Source: Sandarakinorhabdus sp.
Lineage (GTDB): Bacteria > Pseudomonadota > Alphaproteobacteria > Sphingomonadales > Sphingomonadaceae
Length of the DNA stretch: 64,000 bases
NCBI GenBank assembly: GCA_020692215.1
Contig: JAIMKW010000001.1
Coordinates: 1,028,442 to 1,092,441, forward strand
Reading direction: 5' to 3'
Positions 46,788-53,782 of this stretch are shown one piece after another. Below the pieces are notes generated by a model. It saw only the letters and a program-made list of their open reading frames with translations, made no database searches and was not told the origin of the DNA. The stretch's first letter is position 1. Each line of letters starts with the position of its first letter. A program made the translations under genes and the position numbers.

Positions 46788-48122
46788 ATGAGATTTATCG
46801 CGGTGGTTTCGGCTGGCGAGAGCGAACCTGGCCAGCCGCCGCCGGGGCTTGGCGTCGTTGGGGGGCTTTCCTTGCTGGAACGGCAGGTGCGCGCGGCGCT
46901 GGATGCCGGCGCCGAAGCCGTGGCGGTGGTGGCAGCAGCGCTTCCTTCGGAGATAGCCGGCCGGATTGCGGCAGAAGAGCGGTGCTGGCGTGTGGCGACC
47001 CCTGCTGCGCTTGCGGAGCGTCTGGCCGGTGAAGAGCGTGATGCCCTCGTCTTTGCGCCTGCTGTGCTGATCGATGAAAGGCTGATCGTGGCGGTTGCGC
47101 GGTCCGCTGCTCCGCTGCTTGCTGATTTTGTTTCCCATCCTCCCGATGGTGCTGAACGGATCGATTCGCAGAGCCATTGGGCCGGGATCGCGCGGCTTCC
47201 GGCTGCGATGGTGGCAGATGTGGCGGCCGATCTTGGCGACTGGGAACTCACCGGCACACTGGTGCGCGCTGCTGTCGAGTCGGGCGCGGCACGGCTGAAC
47301 GTCGAGTCCCTTCCTGTCTATGCGCCTGCCCGCCGCCGCGATGCGGACATGCTGTGGGCCACGCCGCTGGATCCCGGTGCGCGCGCCCGTGCGACCGATG
47401 CGCTGATCGCGGCATCCCAGAAAGGTTGCCTCGACTGGCCGGCCCGTTTCATCCATCCACCGATCGAAAATGCGCTTGTGCGGCTATTTTTGCCGACCCG
47501 GATAACGCCCAATCTCGTCACCCTCGCAACCGGCGTTCTGGGTGTGCTTGCGATCCTGTTTTTTGCGATGGGGAACCTTTGGTGGGGGCTTGGGCTGGTT
47601 CTGGTGATCGGCCCGCTGGATGGGGTTGATGGCAAGCTCGCCCGCACCCGGCACGAGTTTTCGCGCTGGGGAGACCTGGAACATGTTCTGGATAAAATCC
47701 TTGAATATGGATGGTTTATTGCACTTGGTTCATATTTTGCGCAACAGCACGGGCTGGCCGCCTGGCTGGCGACGATCGGCATCATCCTGTTCGCCCTGAC
47801 CGAGGCGGCGTCGGGTGAATTCTTCCGCCGCTTCACCGGTCGGCAGCTGGATGACTGGGGCCCCTTCGAGCGCCGGTTCCGCTTGATCGGGGGGCGGCGC
47901 AACACCTTCTTCTGGTCACTGTTGCCCTTTGCGGCCTTTGGTGCCTGGTGGCCCGGATTTCTGTTCATCCTCGCGTACGCAGCCCTTACTGCTGCCATCG
48001 CACATTGGCGTCTTCTGAAGGCTCTGGGAGACTATGGCCGGGCGGTGAGCAACGCGGTGGCGGATAATTTCGCCGGCACTGCGTATGCTTTCTTGCCGAA
48101 GTCGGACGCGGGGGGTAGGTGA
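46788..48122 (+). CDS. fusion: degenerate nucleotidyltransferase-like domain + CDP-alcohol phosphatidyltransferase
   Basis: A 444-residue two-domain protein. Residues 1-190 resemble a sugar nucleotidyltransferase fold (MRFIAVVSAGESEPG, LLERQVRAALDAGAEAVAVV) but the GxGxR...KP loop is missing. Residues 220-440 are a six-helix CDP-alcohol phosphatidyltransferase with Asp278, Asp281-Gly282, Ala285-Arg286, Gly295, then Glu298 and Asp302 instead of the usual x3-D-x3-D. The architecture matches the bifunctional IPCT/DIPPS enzymes that make CDP-inositol and di-myo-inositol phosphate phosphate, yet the cytidylyltransferase half looks inactive; an intact nucleotidyltransferase is encoded two genes downstream. 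The myo-inositol-phosphate synthase gene follows. Confidence 0.8.
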   Translation: MRFIAVVSAGESEPGQPPPGLGVVGGLSLLERQVRAALDAGAEAVAVVAAALPSEIAGRIAAEERCWRVATPAALAERLAGEERDALVFAPAVLIDERLIVAVARSAAPLLADFVSHPPDGAERIDSQSHWAGIARLPAAMVADVAADLGDWELTGTLVRAAVESGAARLNVESLPVYAPARRRDADMLWATPLDPGARARATDALIAASQKGCLDWPARFIHPPIENALVRLFLPTRITPNLVTLATGVLGVLAILFFAMGNLWWGLGLVLVIGPLDGVDGKLARTRHEFSRWGDLEHVLDKILEYGWFIALGSYFAQQHGLAAWLATIGIILFALTEAASGEFFRRFTGRQLDDWGPFERRFRLIGGRRNTFFWSLLPFAAFGAWWPGFLFILAYAALTAAIAHWRLLKALGDYGRAVSNAVADNFAGTAYAFLPKSDAGGR

Positions 48123-48171
48123 CGCAACGTTTCAACTTTGTGTCAGCCAGCTTGGAAGGCGAAAACTCCGG

Positions 48172-49293
48172 ATGAATCCGATCAACATTGCGATTGCGGG
48201 TATTGGAAACTGCGCAAGTTCGCTTATTCAGGGCATTGCTCATTATTCCAACGGAGGTGGCAACGAGGCCATCGGCCTTAGCCACTGGGATCTCGGCGGC
48301 TGGCGCCCGAAAGATATCCGCGTTGTCGCGGCCTTTGATGTGGATCGCCGCAAGGTGGGCCGCGACGTATCCGAAGCGATCTTCGCCGCGCCGAACTGCA
48401 CGGCTGTTTTCTGCGATCATATTGCCGAAACCGGCACCAAGGTCATGATGGGCCCTGTGCTGGATGGCGTCGCCCCACACATGCTGGATGCGCCAGAAGC
48501 CCGCAGTTTCCGGGTGGCAGACCTGCCCGAGCCGACTCTGGACGATGTCGTCGAGACGCTGAAGCGCACAGAAGCGCATGTCTTCATGAACTATCTCCCG
48601 GTCGGAAGTCAGAAGGCGACGGAATTCTATGCCGAGGCAGCCCTGCGTGCCGGTGTTGCATTTGTGAACAACATGCCGGTGTTCATCGCCAGCAACCCTG
48701 CGTGGGCCAAGCGTTTCGAAGATGCCGGTGTTCCCCTGATCGGGGACGACATCAAGGCGCAGCTTGGTGCCACCATCGTGCACCGTACGCTGACGGATCT
48801 GTTCTCCCGCCGGGGTGTCAAGCTGGACCGCACCTACCAGTTGAACACTGGCGGCAATACGGACTTCCTGAACATGCTGGCCCGCGATCGTCTGGAATCG
48901 AAGAAGATTTCCAAGACGGAGGCCGTGCAGTCGGTTGCCGAGCATCGACTGGATGACGACAATATCCATGTCGGTCCATCGGATTATGTTGCCTGGCAGA
49001 ATGACAACAAGGTTTGCTTCCTCCGCATGGAAGGCCAGCTTTTCGGGGGCGTCCCTATGAACCTGGAACTGCGCCTGTCGGTGGAAGACAGCCCGAACTC
49101 GGCTGGTGTCGCGATCGATCTGGTGCGCTGTGCAGCGCTTGCCCGTGCCCGCGGCATTGGCGGCGTGATCAACCAGCCGTCGTCGTCGTTCTGCAAGCAC
49201 CCGCCGGTGCAGATGCCTGACCAGGATGCGCATGTCGCACTTGAGGCCTTCATCGCCGGCGATGCTTCGGTCGATCCTGCTTCGCGTCACTGA
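48172..49293 (+). CDS. ino1: myo-inositol-1-phosphate synthase
   Basis: Converts glucose-6-phosphate to L-myo-inositol-1-phosphate with catalytic NAD. The 373-residue protein has the NAD loop IAIAGIGNCASSLIQGI (about 6-22), VNYLPVGS-type segment MNYLPVGSQKAT, LIGDDIKAQLGATIVHRTL (about 195-213) with the catalytic Lys, LNTGGNTDFLN and the C-terminal SFCKHPP. Length matches the short actinobacterial/archaeal type. A GGAAGGCG ribosome site precedes the ATG. It is flanked by a CDP-alcohol transferase fusion and a nucleotidyltransferase, implying its product is activated and transferred. Confidence 0.93.
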   Translation: MNPINIAIAGIGNCASSLIQGIAHYSNGGGNEAIGLSHWDLGGWRPKDIRVVAAFDVDRRKVGRDVSEAIFAAPNCTAVFCDHIAETGTKVMMGPVLDGVAPHMLDAPEARSFRVADLPEPTLDDVVETLKRTEAHVFMNYLPVGSQKATEFYAEAALRAGVAFVNNMPVFIASNPAWAKRFEDAGVPLIGDDIKAQLGATIVHRTLTDLFSRRGVKLDRTYQLNTGGNTDFLNMLARDRLESKKISKTEAVQSVAEHRLDDDNIHVGPSDYVAWQNDNKVCFLRMEGQLFGGVPMNLELRLSVEDSPNSAGVAIDLVRCAALARARGIGGVINQPSSSFCKHPPVQMPDQDAHVALEAFIAGDASVDPASRH

Positions 49294-49345
49294 TCGGTCA
49301 TGGTGGGCGGGCAAAACGCCCCTGTGATCGAGTCGTTTCGTCTGG

Positions 49346-50074
49346 ATGGCACAGCCCGTGTCCCCTCTCTTGGGTAGGCGGGTCGTCATTCTGGCGGCCG
49401 GTGCCGGCTCGCGCCTGCTGGATGTCGAGCCGCTAAAACCTCTGGCCAAGGTCGGCGGGGAGCCGCTGATCCGCCATGCGCTTCATGCCATGGCGGCGGC
49501 CGGGGTCGAGCGCGTCACGCTTGTGCTGGGGAATTCTGCGGATGCCATCGCAGCGGCCGCCGCTGTTGGCCCCATGCCTGTCGACACGATCTTCAACCCA
49601 CGATGGGCCGATGCGCCCAATGGCGTTTCGGTGTTGGCGGCGAGGGATCATATCGTGCCCGGAACCCTGCTGATGATGGCGGATCATCTGATCTCGGCGC
49701 AGCTCGTCGCGCGTCTGCTAGCAGGGGCGCGGCTGCCGCTGGCGCTGGGCGTTGACCGCCGCCTGGGCCACCCCTGGGTGGATGAAGCCGATGTCACCCG
49801 GGTTCGCACAGATGCAGATCGGATCCGTGCTATCGGCAAGGGCCTCAACGTCTATGATGCGCACGATTGCGGCGTGTTCGTGGTTGGGCCGGAGCTTGTG
49901 CAGGCGCTGGATAGCCTCACCAATCCCGGCCTTTCGGATGGGGTCATGCAGCTTGCCCGCCGCGGATTTGCGCAGGCGGTCGATATCGGGGATGCGCCAT
50001 GGCTGGACGTGGACGACGCCCGCGCGCTGGCCATCGCCCGGACAGACTGGATTGCCGACTGGATCGCGGCTTGA
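49346..50074 (+). CDS. nucleotidyltransferase, inositol-1-phosphate cytidylyltransferase-like
   Basis: A 242-residue NTP-transferase with intact motifs: LAAGAGSRL (16-24) and KPL (31-33), NP..N.VSVL (84-97), MADH (111-114, metal-binding Asp113) and the C-terminal VDEADVTRVRTDADRI with IGKGL and YDAHDCGVF (165-178). The order ADVT-V...GKGL...D-GVF is the pattern of IPCT, which makes CDP-inositol from CTP and inositol-1-phosphate, and of phosphocholine cytidylyltransferases. Position after ino1 favours inositol phosphate. It overlaps the Wzi-like gene by TTGA, a sign of a joint pathway. Confidence 0.8.
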   Translation: MAQPVSPLLGRRVVILAAGAGSRLLDVEPLKPLAKVGGEPLIRHALHAMAAAGVERVTLVLGNSADAIAAAAAVGPMPVDTIFNPRWADAPNGVSVLAARDHIVPGTLLMMADHLISAQLVARLLAGARLPLALGVDRRLGHPWVDEADVTRVRTDADRIRAIGKGLNVYDAHDCGVFVVGPELVQALDSLTNPGLSDGVMQLARRGFAQAVDIGDAPWLDVDDARALAIARTDWIADWIAA

Positions 50075-51570
50075 AGCGCGCGGCTGCAATTGCCGCCTTG
50101 CTGCTGGCCGGGGCAGCGCAGGCAAGCCCATGGGCACCGCCCGGTGATGCCCGGCTGCGGACCGATGTGGAGTTGTTGCGCGCGCACGGCTATATTCTGG
50201 GGCCGGTCAATGCGTGGCCGGTTCCCTGGGCGCAGATCAACCGTGGGCTGGAGCGGGCACAGGCCGGCGGCCCGCTGCCGCCCCATGTTCTGGCAGCCGT
50301 TCAGCGTGTTTCGGCCCTTTCCGAATATAATCGAAAGCGCTCGCGCTATATGGTGCGGGCAGCGGCGACCAACGATGCCTCGCTGGTTCGCGGGTTCGAT
50401 CGCGTTGCGCGGAACCCCGGCGAAGTGACCGCTGCGGCATCCCATGATCTTGGCCCTCTGCATGTAACCTGGGGCGGCACCTGGCAGAGCAACGGCACCG
50501 ATCGGCAGCAGGCAACGCAGTTCAAGAACGGATTTTCGCCCGACCCAAGCTTTGCGGCGCTGAAGCTTGGCAGCAACTGGGTTCTCTATGGCGGCTGGAT
50601 CGATACCTGGTGGGGAGCCGGGCACGATGGGGCCATGCTGTTTTCCACCAGCGCCCGGCCGATCCCCAAGGTCGGCTTCCGGCGGCTGGAGCCGTTCAGC
50701 ATCGATGCCCCGGTGCTGCGCTGGCTGGGCCCTGTTTCGTTCGATATGTTCGCGGGAATGGCCGACGAAAAGCGGGATTTCAAAAATCCGGCCGTTGTGG
50801 GGATGCGCTTTTCGTTCCAGCCAACCCCCTATTTCGAGATCGGCCTGAACCGCGGCCTGATGCTGTGCGGAAGCGGCCGTCCTTGCGATTGGAGGACCAT
50901 TGGAAAGGCGCTGATAGGCTTTGGCGATTTCGACAATACCGGAACCGCGGACGAGCCGGGGAACCAGCTGGCCGGGTTCGACATGAGCTATCGCCGTCCG
51001 ATCGGCGACAGCGGACATATCCTGAAGCTGACGTTCGACACGACAGCGGAAGATGCCGATAATATTCTGGTTGAACAGTTCGCGCGCCAGATCGGCGTCG
51101 GCGTATCGGGCCCTGTGGGGAAGGACGGAGCGCTGATCGACGCCGGGTTCGAATATGTGGACAGCCAGGCTGCAAAGTTCCTCGGGTCGCTGATGGGTGG
51201 CGAAACATGGCCCGGCTCCACCTACAACCATTTTATCTACACCGACGGTTGGACCTATGGGCGCAGGCCTCTGGGCCATTCGCTGGATGGCGATGCCCGC
51301 GCAATCACGATGCACGCCGCGCTGACCGACACCCGCAACCGCCGCTGGAACATTGCAGCGCGCCATATCGTGCTGAACCTGACATCCGAGCCATTGTTCC
51401 GGATATCCCGCACGCGTGAAACGATCGGGCATTTCGAGGCGGGGTTGAACTGGCCGACCGCCATCGGCGATATCCGGGCCCAGGCGCGTTTGCAGGTGGA
51501 TGCACCGGACACGCCCGATCGAAACCCGACCTATGTTCAGGGTGAGATCGGCTGGACGACCCGCTTCTAG
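50071..51570 (+). CDS. capsule assembly Wzi-family outer membrane protein
   Basis: A 499-residue outer membrane beta-barrel. It starts (TTG, overlapping the nucleotidyltransferase stop) with signal peptide MKRAAAIAALLLAGAAQA, has an N-terminal periplasmic helical bundle (about 25-95, DVELLRAHGYILGPVNAWPV), then alternating strands including WVLYGGWIDTWWGAGHD, and ends in Phe (GWTTRF), the usual barrel-assembly signal. Wzi of E. coli binds K30 capsule at the cell surface. No capsule polymerisation genes are nearby; the coupling to inositol-phosphate genes suggests it handles or anchors an inositol-phosphate-bearing surface polymer, which is inference. Confidence 0.85.
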   Translation: MKRAAAIAALLLAGAAQASPWAPPGDARLRTDVELLRAHGYILGPVNAWPVPWAQINRGLERAQAGGPLPPHVLAAVQRVSALSEYNRKRSRYMVRAAATNDASLVRGFDRVARNPGEVTAAASHDLGPLHVTWGGTWQSNGTDRQQATQFKNGFSPDPSFAALKLGSNWVLYGGWIDTWWGAGHDGAMLFSTSARPIPKVGFRRLEPFSIDAPVLRWLGPVSFDMFAGMADEKRDFKNPAVVGMRFSFQPTPYFEIGLNRGLMLCGSGRPCDWRTIGKALIGFGDFDNTGTADEPGNQLAGFDMSYRRPIGDSGHILKLTFDTTAEDADNILVEQFARQIGVGVSGPVGKDGALIDAGFEYVDSQAAKFLGSLMGGETWPGSTYNHFIYTDGWTYGRRPLGHSLDGDARAITMHAALTDTRNRRWNIAARHIVLNLTSEPLFRISRTRETIGHFEAGLNWPTAIGDIRAQARLQVDAPDTPDRNPTYVQGEIGWTTRF

Positions 51571-51629
51571 AACGCCTGTCGGCACCTTCCCGCTTGCGTG
51601 TTCCTCGTGCGTGAAGCTATGGCCGTGGC

Positions 51630-52316
51630 ATGGGCAATGTTTCCCTTTCGTTCGCAGGACAGGACTTCTTGCCCTTGCCCTGCGGTGGGCTGTTCTGGCC
51701 TTCGGAATCGCTGCTGCTGGTTGCCGATCTGCATTTGGAAAAGGGCTCGGCCTTTGCGCGCCGTGGCTGGCTTCTTCCGCCGCACGACAGCCTTGATACG
51801 CTGCAGACGCTTGCCGCCGCGCTGGCTGCCACCGGGGCTCGCAGGCTGGTGGCGCTGGGCGACAGTTTTCACGATGCCCATGGGCCTTCGCGGATGCCGG
51901 CACCGGCGCAGGCTTTGCTGGCATCGCTGATGGCTTCGGTCGATTGGCTTTGGGTGACGGGCAATCATGATGGCGGCAGCAGCGCCGCCCTGGGTGGAAC
52001 CATCTGTGATGAGACGGTCATCGCGGGTATAGCGCTCCGCCATGAAGCGATGGCCCGTTCGGCAATCCCGGAAATCAGCGGCCATTATCACCCCAAGGTC
52101 AGCCTGCTGCTGCGCACTGGCCGCCGTGTCAGCCGGCGCTGCCTGGCGCTGGCGCCGGGCCGCATGGTGCTTCCGGCCTATGGGGCCTATGCGGGGGGCT
52201 TGTCGGTGGATGATCCGGCCTTTGCCATTGCGCTTGGCGCGCCGCCAGAAGCGATCATAGCGTTGGCGGAGGGCCTTGTCCGGCTTCCCGCCCATGAAAG
52301 AAAGGCCGCAGCATGA
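51630..52316 (+). CDS. pdeM: metallophosphoesterase PdeM (DNA repair-associated)
   Basis: A 228-residue calcineurin-like phosphoesterase with metal motifs VADLHLEKGS (about 31-40), ALGDSFHD (about 74-81), TGNHDGG (about 109-115) and SGHYHPK (about 149-155). This arrangement identifies the ligase-associated DNA damage response endonuclease PdeM. In many bacteria it is encoded with an ATP-dependent ligase, an Lhr helicase and an exonuclease; none is adjacent here. Coupled to the FAH-family gene by ATGA. Confidence 0.87.
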   Translation: MGNVSLSFAGQDFLPLPCGGLFWPSESLLLVADLHLEKGSAFARRGWLLPPHDSLDTLQTLAAALAATGARRLVALGDSFHDAHGPSRMPAPAQALLASLMASVDWLWVTGNHDGGSSAALGGTICDETVIAGIALRHEAMARSAIPEISGHYHPKVSLLLRTGRRVSRRCLALAPGRMVLPAYGAYAGGLSVDDPAFAIALGAPPEAIIALAEGLVRLPAHERKAAA

Positions 52317-52972
52317 CTTGGTTTCCAGCCACCGGGGCGCGAATTTTTTGCGCCGCTGTCAACTATGCGGCCCATCGTGATGAAATGGGCCGTGGCGAAG
52401 CAAATGCGAACCCAATGCTGTTCATGCGGACAGTTTATTCGCTGGTTCCGGCCGGCGAGCCCATCGTGAAGCCTGCGGATTCCGATTGCCTCGATTATGA
52501 AGGCGAGCTTGCGCTTGTGATCGGCAAACCCGGACGGCATATCCGGCGTGAGCAGGCTCTGGACCATGTTGGCGGCTGGACTCCGTTTCTCGATGGGTCT
52601 GCCAGGGATTGGCAGCGCCACACCGCGCAGTTCACGCCCGGCAAGAATTTCGACAAGTCGGGAAGCATCGGTTCCATCATCACGACGCCTGAGGCTTTCG
52701 GGGATTATCGCGCGCATGATCTGACGACGAGAGTGAACGGCGAAGTGGTGCAGCATACGCCGATTTCGCTGATGCTGTTCGATGTGGAGACCTTGATCAG
52801 CTATATTTCGGCCTTCACCGAGCTGAGAACCGGCGACATCATCGCAACCGGCACCTGCGGCGGTGTGGGCGAAAAGCGCACGCCGCCGCTGTATCTGTTC
52901 CCCGGTGACAGTGTGGAAGTGGAAATTTCCGGGATGCCGATCCTGCGCAACGGCGTGGTTGCCGAAGCATGA
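52313..52972 (+). CDS. fumarylacetoacetate hydrolase-family protein
   Basis: A 219-residue FAH-fold protein. The metal ligand cluster is visible in CLDYEGELALVIG (about 61-73) with an upstream CAAVNYAAHRDEM, and ARDWQRH, FTPGKNFDKSG, and ATGTCGGVG blocks. Members hydrolyse or decarboxylate 2,4-diketo acids, or act as oxaloacetate tautomerases. The specific substrate is unknown. It overlaps pdeM; no catabolic neighbours. Confidence 0.9.
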   Translation: MTWFPATGARIFCAAVNYAAHRDEMGRGEANANPMLFMRTVYSLVPAGEPIVKPADSDCLDYEGELALVIGKPGRHIRREQALDHVGGWTPFLDGSARDWQRHTAQFTPGKNFDKSGSIGSIITTPEAFGDYRAHDLTTRVNGEVVQHTPISLMLFDVETLISYISAFTELRTGDIIATGTCGGVGEKRTPPLYLFPGDSVEVEISGMPILRNGVVAEA

Positions 52973-53030
52973 CCACAGCCCTTGCCGTTCGATTCACTTT
53001 CGATTCATGAAGATGTGGCAGGATCGGCTT

Positions 53031-53642
53031 ATGAAAATCCAGATCCTCGCCGCGCTGCTGCTATTGCCGGCCGCACCATCCTTCGCACAGGAACAGGAAG
53101 CGGTTCAGCCCGCCCTTCAGCCTGCGCCCAAGGAAACCCTTGCCTCCGATGCCAAAGCGGCCGCCTATGAAATGGGCGAGATCATCACCGCGGCAGACGG
53201 CGCGCTGGGAACGGCCTCTGAAAGTGCGGCTAAGGTGATTGAAAAGGTCTTTGCAGATCTTGGCAAGCCCAATGCCTACATCGTCGGGCGCGAAGGCGGC
53301 GGAGCCCTGATCGTTGGCTTGCGCTATGGCAAGGGTGTGCTGCATTCCAAGGTTGAAGGCGAGCGAACGGTTCACTGGACAGGCCCGTCGATCGGCCCCG
53401 ATTTCGGCGGTGATGCTTCGCGCAGTTTCGTGCTGGTCTATAACCTCAACGATACCGAGGAGTTGTTTCGCCGCTATCCGGCGGTGGAGGGCAAGGCCTA
53501 TCTGATCGGAGGCGTGTCGGCCAATTATCACCAGCGCGACAATGTCGTGCTGGTGCCGATCCGGCTGGGCGCAGGGTGGCGGCTCGGAGCCAATGTCGGC
53601 TATCTGAAATACAGCCGTGAAGGGCGCATCATTCCCTTCTGA
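53031..53642 (+). CDS. eipA: DUF1134 / EipA-family envelope integrity protein
   Basis: A 203-residue exported protein: signal peptide MKIQILAALLLLPAAPSFAQ, a Pro/Gln-rich linker, then a DUF1134 domain (about 45-203) with IGPDFGGDASRSFVLVYNL and SREGRIIPF at the end. EipA in Brucella supports cell-envelope integrity in the periplasm. I chose MKIQIL; an ATG 24 bp earlier is possible. It precedes the tandem repeat and lptD, consistent with an envelope gene neighbourhood. Confidence 0.88.
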   Translation: MKIQILAALLLLPAAPSFAQEQEAVQPALQPAPKETLASDAKAAAYEMGEIITAADGALGTASESAAKVIEKVFADLGKPNAYIVGREGGGALIVGLRYGKGVLHSKVEGERTVHWTGPSIGPDFGGDASRSFVLVYNLNDTEELFRRYPAVEGKAYLIGGVSANYHQRDNVVLVPIRLGAGWRLGANVGYLKYSREGRIIPF

Positions 53643-53675
53643 TCAGCCTTTATCTGATGCGCCCTGGAAGCGGCT

Positions 53676-53753
53676 CCCTGAATGGCATCCCTGAATGGCA
53701 TCCCTGAATGGCATCCCTGAATGGCATCCTTGAATGGCGGCCTTGAATGGCGG
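53676..53753. repeat. tandem repeat, six copies of 13 bp, before lptD
   Basis: Four perfect copies of CCCTGAATGGCAT (53676-53727) are followed by two of the variant CCTTGAATGGCGG (53728-53753). The unit is not a multiple of three, so copy changes would shift any reading frame. It lies between eipA and lptD, 30 bp before the lptD start chosen; an in-frame ATG at 53747 falls in the last unit. Transcription through it may affect the lptD leader. Confidence 0.95.
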
Positions 53754-53782
53754 CGCTCCCCCCCCTAAAGCCGCCGGAGGTG

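Noticed and set aside
53676..53753. Considered as a CRISPR array
   Set aside because: Units are contiguous 13-mers with no spacers and no cas genes nearby.
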